Source of the DNA: Candidatus Rifleibacteriota bacterium
Lineage (GTDB): Bacteria; Riflebacteria; Ozemobacteria; Ozemobacterales; Ozemobacteraceae
Direction: 5' to 3'
DNA: 10,993 bases
NCBI GenBank assembly: GCA_017526725.1
Contig: JAFXRA010000206.1
Span: 1 to 10,993, forward strand
This document shows, piece by piece, positions 7,801-10,993 of this stretch. The position numbers and the translations under genes were made by a program. Every line of letters begins with the position of its first letter. Position 1 is the stretch's first letter. The notes beneath the pieces were generated by a model. That model did not search any database. It was not told where the DNA came from and worked only from the letters and a program-made list of their open reading frames with translations.

Positions 7801-7927
7801 AATTCTTATCTCAGAATTCACTTATGAAAAAATTGACAAAAATATTTTTGAACTAATTGATAATGGAGCTCATCAGTTCAAGGGTATAAGCCGACCAATA
7901 AATACTTATAAGGTTAAATGGTCTTAA
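4898..7927 (+). CDS. HEAT-repeat protein with C-terminal class III adenylate cyclase domain
   Basis: The 1009-residue protein has no signal peptide or membrane segment, so it is probably cytosolic. Residues about 25-790 form a HEAT-repeat alpha-solenoid of the PBS-lyase type. Typical repeats are WSIRKLTFEQL (137-147), WAIRKLAAEQL (229-239) and NWPIRN (412-417). A charged helix (about 805-840) leads into the class III cyclase domain (about 843-1009). All catalytic positions can be seen: metal-binding D851 (FTDVKGFT) and D895 (KKIGDAF), adenine-selecting K891 and D948, and transition-state N955 and R959 (DVMGDPVNLASRLE). The Lys/Asp pair predicts ATP to cAMP rather than cGMP. The usual G-I-H-x-G stretch reads TINTG. 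The solenoid presumably senses a protein partner or scaffolds the cyclase dimer. GAGGAA (4888-4893) precedes the ATG by 4 nt. A related HEAT protein ending in PilT follows after 45 nt without a terminator. Confidence 0.9.
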   Translation: MNRSPYESISSNDDSIWHEALDALLAEHSEKSCHAIVSALSDQSWRKRETVAKALLNWGEGLSNILENYVSEENIDQYYWILYILGHIGDEKSIVILKKGLQNRDPELRSYAIRGLGFIKRIENARFLYPMLNDTNWSIRKLTFEQLLSFKEIILDDLRKIITTPSKIPNHSVIALFVKIGQDSILPEISNFYKSGNFALRFSILNSLGELGTPKAIDYLIAGLGDHSWAIRKLAAEQLSKLGPKAFDQLSASFSRVDSLIRYDIINIIVNLLAEKSLPLLKKLLLSPDQELKMMVIENLVKLKSDAAVLEIINLMASQDRIVSDFAADSLSKKHNLNLELLLKILNTEDENLRFQVIRVIGSIGGLAFIPIIRILESGNKQEKLFLLGVLQKISPDPKVIEMLIKLLGDENWPIRNASANCLVNYGEASVTSIVKVLNDPSEDVRFWARKSLIMIGPKAVKVLIDIMENGTEPNLLPHIVSALLSMNNPEAVPAVIKFLEDNDEYRIESVFSSVPAITSKEVVNTILNLLTHPDEKVARWLSHLLKKADDSSLHRTVFLGFSHSNEMVRYYVSEAVSAWDFLSESDLKVICRQLQVEKSIKNLHSLVSCLAKHPSPVSVSSVEEFLQHCPPSTMLDLILEASSHDSPAFAEMLKKILNSRSDLITVEDGDKVGKILGNLYKSNPEGLIKGLQSSSKAYRLCCVVALDSIEDRKVAFDIMDNVLENEEPEILKRIVKVLAKFFFYDDFRLKGALTDFFLSVGKLITEPLTEYIQTLENEIDKKSLVDMIESVGGTVSADALLSKGQHKVMLSDNHLDEVLEKRRMALEELEKYDELIKESHTKELSIMFTDVKGFTAFSSKASLSEVMSMMKQHDEILQPVFQKYGGEPLKKIGDAFLVVFEDHNNSLLAGMEIQRKLVEYNNTAPQERKLAVRITINTGSVIRTENDVMGDPVNLASRLEGITDAFEILISEFTYEKIDKNIFELIDNGAHQFKGISRPINTYKVKWS

Positions 7928-7972
7928 TTGTGTTATGATATGATCGATTCGTCTTGGTATTAAGGATAAAAT

Positions 7973-10747
7973 ATGATAGAAGAAATTTTATTAAGTCTTC
8001 AAGATAAGCTTAGAAGCGGTGATTACTTAGATAATGATACCGCATTGGATAAGCTGTCTTCGTTGCTGCAGTCTCAAAGTTCTGATAAACAAAGAAAAAT
8101 CATTGCAAATACATTACCAATTGCATTGTGCAGCAAACACGAAAATATTCAGAAAAAGACTGTACAAGTAGTTATAAATTATCCGACAATACTTAAAGAT
8201 ATTCTTCCTTCATTAACAATTTCACAAGATACCACGGTTCGTTTCTGGGCATATTTCATTTCTATAGAATTGGGCTTTATTAAGCAGGATGCTTTATTAG
8301 ACCTTTTAAATAGTCACGAAAGTGATGAAATCAGAAGAATTGCAATAGATGCTTTGGCCAAAAAGCCTGATAAACAGATTATTATTGCTTTTCTTGATAA
8401 AATTAATGACCCTAGCTGGATAGTTAAAAAGCAGGTTAAAAAAGCATTAATTGCACAAGGTGACAGCGTTTATGGTGTAATTCAAGAGTATTTTCAGACC
8501 TGTTCCAGTGCTCAGAAATATGAATGTATTAAGATTATTCCGTTGGTATTAAGGGAAAAGGCTTTCACTCTTTTCCAAAGAATGCTGGAATCAGATGTTA
8601 AAGGTGTTTTCAAACCTTATATTTGTGCTGGTTTTGGTGAAATCCATAATGATTATTCGTTGAAGATTTTACTTGCTTTACTTGATGATGAGTCGATGAT
8701 TGTAAGGCAGGAAGCAATCAAAGCATTAGTAACCTGGGGTAAAGAAGTTACAAACGGTGCTTTGGCAATATTCCCAACTGCAAGTAAAGAAACCAGATTA
8801 AGTATAATGCAGTTATTGGGTAAAGTGTTAGGTTTAGATGTCATTAAGTTTTTCAACGAATACTTCGGCTCAATGAATCAGGATAATAAATACTTGCTGT
8901 TAACTGCTCTTGGTGAAGTAAGAGACCCGAAAGTAATTCCTGAACTGTTGCCCTTTTTAAAAGATGAATCAATTTTTATTTCGGATTATACAAAGAATAT
9001 TCTTATAAAACTTGGTGTTCATGCTGTTGACCCATTATTAGCCTGCCTTGATTCTGAAGATGAGAACTTAACTATACAGGTTTTGCAAGTATTGGGAGCT
9101 ATAGGTTCAAAAGAAGCACTTCGACCATTACTTTTCCTGATAGATAACTCAAAGAAAACTTTGGTTAGAACCTGTGCTATAGAAGCTATTTCCAAACTTC
9201 AGAAATTTGATTTGATTGCTGGTCTGTTGCTTATAAAGCTTGATGATAAAGATATTTCTATAAGGCATACAATAGTAGAAAATCTCTCAAAGCACCCAAG
9301 AAAGGCTTTCTTAAAAGATCTTGTTATGTGCTGTTTTGACAAGAATTCAGATGTAGCCTGGTGGTCTAGAGAAATATTCAAGCGCAGGGACTATGCTGGT
9401 GTGGCCAGCCTTTTAAAACTTTATGACAGCGCGACAGATTATGAAAGAGATAGAATTGTTGCTTTGGTTTCCAAACTGAATAATGATCAGTTAGACGCTA
9501 TTTTGCAACTTCAAGAAATCACTTTTGATAATTTAAAGCCTGAAAATGTTGAAACAAAGGTATTACGCAGAAAATACGCAAAAGAAAATATCACTGATAT
9601 GAAAGAACTTCTGTATTATTTACAGGAAGAAGGCGGTTCAGACCTTCATCTTTCTATCGGTGTTCCACCAAGTATAAGAATTCATGGCGAGCTTGTCAGA
9701 ACAACATTTGAAATAATCACTCCAGAAAAGAGCAGATTCTTGTTGTTCTCCCTAATGAATGACCATCAGAAAAAAGAATTTAATGAAAAGATGGAATTGG
9801 ACTTCTCTTATGATATTCCTGACTGTGCCCGTTTCCGTGCAAACGTATTCATGCAGAAAAACGGTATGGCAGGGGTATTCAGAATTATTCCAAATACAGT
9901 GCCTTCATTTAACGAATTAGGTATGGATACCTCAATTCTTGAAAAGCTTTGCAACAATAAATCTGGTTTGATTCTGGTTACTGGTGCTACCGGTTCTGGT
10001 AAATCTACAACTCTTGCTTCTATGATAGATTATATTAACAGAACTAGATATGACCACATTATAACAATTGAAGACCCGATAGAATTTGTTCATCAGCATA
10101 AGAGAAGCGTTATTACACAGCGTGAACTTGGTTCAAATACTATTTCTTTTACCAATGCCTTGCGTTCAGCTTTGCGTGAAGACCCTGACGTCATACTGGT
10201 CGGCGAAATGCGTGACAATGAAACTATGAAGCTTGCAATTGCTGCTTCTGAAACAGGTCACCTTGTTTTCTCGACTCTTCATACAAATTCAGCTTATGAA
10301 TCTATTAACCGTATCGTTGGCTCTTTCCCAGGCGATGTTCAACAGACTATTCGTATGCAGCTTTCAGCAAGTATAAGAGGTGTTATCTCTCAAAGACTTA
10401 TACCGGCTTATTTGGCATCAGGACGTGTTATGGCATATGAAGTGTTAATTGGTTCAACATCAGTAAAGAGATGTATTAAGGAAGATAAGACTGACCAGAT
10501 TATTTCAATGATGCAGACAAGCCGTGGTGAAGGCATGATTACAATGGATCAGTGTCTTGAAGATTTGGTTGTTCAGAAACGTATAACTTACGATGATGGC
10601 TTCAAGAATGCTGCAGATAAGAAAGAATTCCAGAAACGTCTTGAAAACAGAGTTGGTAAGGCTAATGCAGGAGATTTTGGTATTAAGCCATTGCCGCCTG
10701 AAGAACAGGATAAAAACAATAATAATAAACAGCAGCAAAAAAGATAG
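7973..10747 (+). CDS. HEAT-repeat protein with C-terminal PilT-type pilus retraction ATPase
   Basis: The 924-residue protein combines an N-terminal HEAT solenoid (about 1-520) with a full-length PilT domain (about 540-885). PilT is the hexameric cytoplasmic ATPase that depolymerises type IV pili. Visible motifs are SDLHLSIGVPPSIRIHGEL in the N-terminal PAS-like part, Walker A GATGSGKST (671-679, K677), the Asp box ITIEDPIEF (697-705), Walker B DPDVILVGEMRD (737-748, E745) and the His box TGHLVFSTLHT (761-771). The C-terminal region with SVKRCIKEDKTDQI (830-843) corresponds to the AIRNLIRE region of PilT. A hydrophilic Asn/Gln/Lys tail ends the protein. Ordinary PilT is about 345 residues, so the solenoid is an addition and not a replacement. 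AAGGA (7962-7966) lies 6 nt before the ATG. Repeats resemble those of the upstream cyclase protein; for example, EDENL occurs at residue 362 here and 349 there. All motor residues look intact. Confidence 0.92.
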   Translation: MIEEILLSLQDKLRSGDYLDNDTALDKLSSLLQSQSSDKQRKIIANTLPIALCSKHENIQKKTVQVVINYPTILKDILPSLTISQDTTVRFWAYFISIELGFIKQDALLDLLNSHESDEIRRIAIDALAKKPDKQIIIAFLDKINDPSWIVKKQVKKALIAQGDSVYGVIQEYFQTCSSAQKYECIKIIPLVLREKAFTLFQRMLESDVKGVFKPYICAGFGEIHNDYSLKILLALLDDESMIVRQEAIKALVTWGKEVTNGALAIFPTASKETRLSIMQLLGKVLGLDVIKFFNEYFGSMNQDNKYLLLTALGEVRDPKVIPELLPFLKDESIFISDYTKNILIKLGVHAVDPLLACLDSEDENLTIQVLQVLGAIGSKEALRPLLFLIDNSKKTLVRTCAIEAISKLQKFDLIAGLLLIKLDDKDISIRHTIVENLSKHPRKAFLKDLVMCCFDKNSDVAWWSREIFKRRDYAGVASLLKLYDSATDYERDRIVALVSKLNNDQLDAILQLQEITFDNLKPENVETKVLRRKYAKENITDMKELLYYLQEEGGSDLHLSIGVPPSIRIHGELVRTTFEIITPEKSRFLLFSLMNDHQKKEFNEKMELDFSYDIPDCARFRANVFMQKNGMAGVFRIIPNTVPSFNELGMDTSILEKLCNNKSGLILVTGATGSGKSTTLASMIDYINRTRYDHIITIEDPIEFVHQHKRSVITQRELGSNTISFTNALRSALREDPDVILVGEMRDNETMKLAIAASETGHLVFSTLHTNSAYESINRIVGSFPGDVQQTIRMQLSASIRGVISQRLIPAYLASGRVMAYEVLIGSTSVKRCIKEDKTDQIISMMQTSRGEGMITMDQCLEDLVVQKRITYDDGFKNAADKKEFQKRLENRVGKANAGDFGIKPLPPEEQDKNNNNKQQQKR

Positions 10748-10754
10748 AATTGTC

Positions 10755-10993
10755 TTAAATAGAGCAGACTGAAAGCCCTTGGGTTTTAAGTAGAATCTGG
10801 TTTACTGTTAGTAAAGAGACTGCTCCGGCAGTGTTTGTGCAGGCATAAGACTGAATAGATAGTTCACCCGCTGTCATAGGCAGTTCAAGAGACCTTTTCA
10901 GACTTTCTTCGTTCATCGGCGCTAATTCAAAAATATTATCATCTATAAAGAATTTTTTTGCTGATGCAAAAAGTTTTTTATTTCTTACAAATC
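10755..10993 (-). CDS. Unrecognised protein, C-terminal 79 residues (gene runs off the right edge)
   Basis: Reading leftward from the window edge, one - strand frame stays open for 79 codons and ends at a TAA (complement of 10755-10757). The translation includes IDDNIFELAPMNEESLKRSL and SYACTNTAGAVSLLTVNQIL, and ends GLSVCSI. The mixed composition and regular helices look like real protein, and an open frame this long is unlikely by chance in such AT-rich DNA. The family is not recognised and no function is proposed. The N-terminus and start lie beyond the window. Its stop codon is 7 nt from the convergent PilT stop, so the two transcripts probably overlap at their 3' ends; no clear terminator separates them. 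Confidence 0.65.
   Translation of the reverse strand, partial: FVRNKKLFASAKKFFIDDNIFELAPMNEESLKRSLELPMTAGELSIQSYACTNTAGAVSLLTVNQILLKTQGLSVCSI

Noticed and set aside
7928..7972. Separate promoter between the HEAT-cyclase and HEAT-PilT genes
   Set aside because: TATGAT-like strings occur, but none has a -35 at suitable spacing; with no terminator present, co-transcription is simpler.
10772..10787. AAAGCCC-TT-GGGTTTT as a terminator for the HEAT-PilT gene
   Set aside because: The loop is only 2-4 nt, one pair is G-T, the T-run is four bases long, and it lies inside the convergent gene's coding frame.

Overview
The window is AT-rich and gene-dense, with five complete genes on the + strand and the 3' end of a sixth on the - strand. 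It looks like a chromosomal piece of a diderm bacterium with type IV pili. The support is an outer-membrane-type beta-barrel carrying LysM peptidoglycan-binding domains, a PilT-type pilus retraction ATPase and a class III nucleotide cyclase. Large HEAT-repeat proteins fused to signalling or motor domains in an AT-rich genome would fit a poorly studied lineage such as Riflebacteria (Ozemobacteria) or a similar deep-branching diderm. That placement is a guess from general knowledge and was not tested. No rRNA, tRNA, CRISPR array, transposase or integrase is visible.

Layout. Bases 1-313 are non-coding and repeat-rich: a 7-bp tandem repeat at the left edge, a 16-bp direct repeat, three consecutive 23-nt hairpin units, and a hairpin that overlaps the first start codon. 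Next comes a likely two-gene operon (27-nt gap). Its first gene (314-1369) is an HDAC/arginase-fold protein whose zinc site is altered. Its second (1397-3406) is an exported protein with two LysM domains, a Pro/Ala-rich linker and a C-terminal barrel. A strong intrinsic terminator follows. Gene three (3658-4728) stands alone between its own candidate promoter and terminator. It encodes a secreted protein with a XendoU-type (eukaryote-like EndoU) endoribonuclease domain.

The last two genes, 4898-7927 and 7973-10747, are 45 nt apart and probably co-transcribed. Both begin with long, related HEAT-repeat solenoids but end in different effector domains. The first ends in a complete class III adenylate cyclase domain, the second in a complete PilT ATPase. 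This pairing is the most interesting content of the window. It suggests a scaffold-duplication module that couples pilus retraction to cAMP signalling. A convergent - strand gene whose product I do not recognise enters from the right edge and stops 7 nt from the PilT stop codon.

How the genes may work together: the LysM-barrel protein could tie the outer membrane to the wall, and the HEAT-cyclase/HEAT-PilT pair could sense or drive pilus activity. The HDAC-like and EndoU proteins have no obvious link to these. Domain calls come from motifs read by eye, because no database search was possible.
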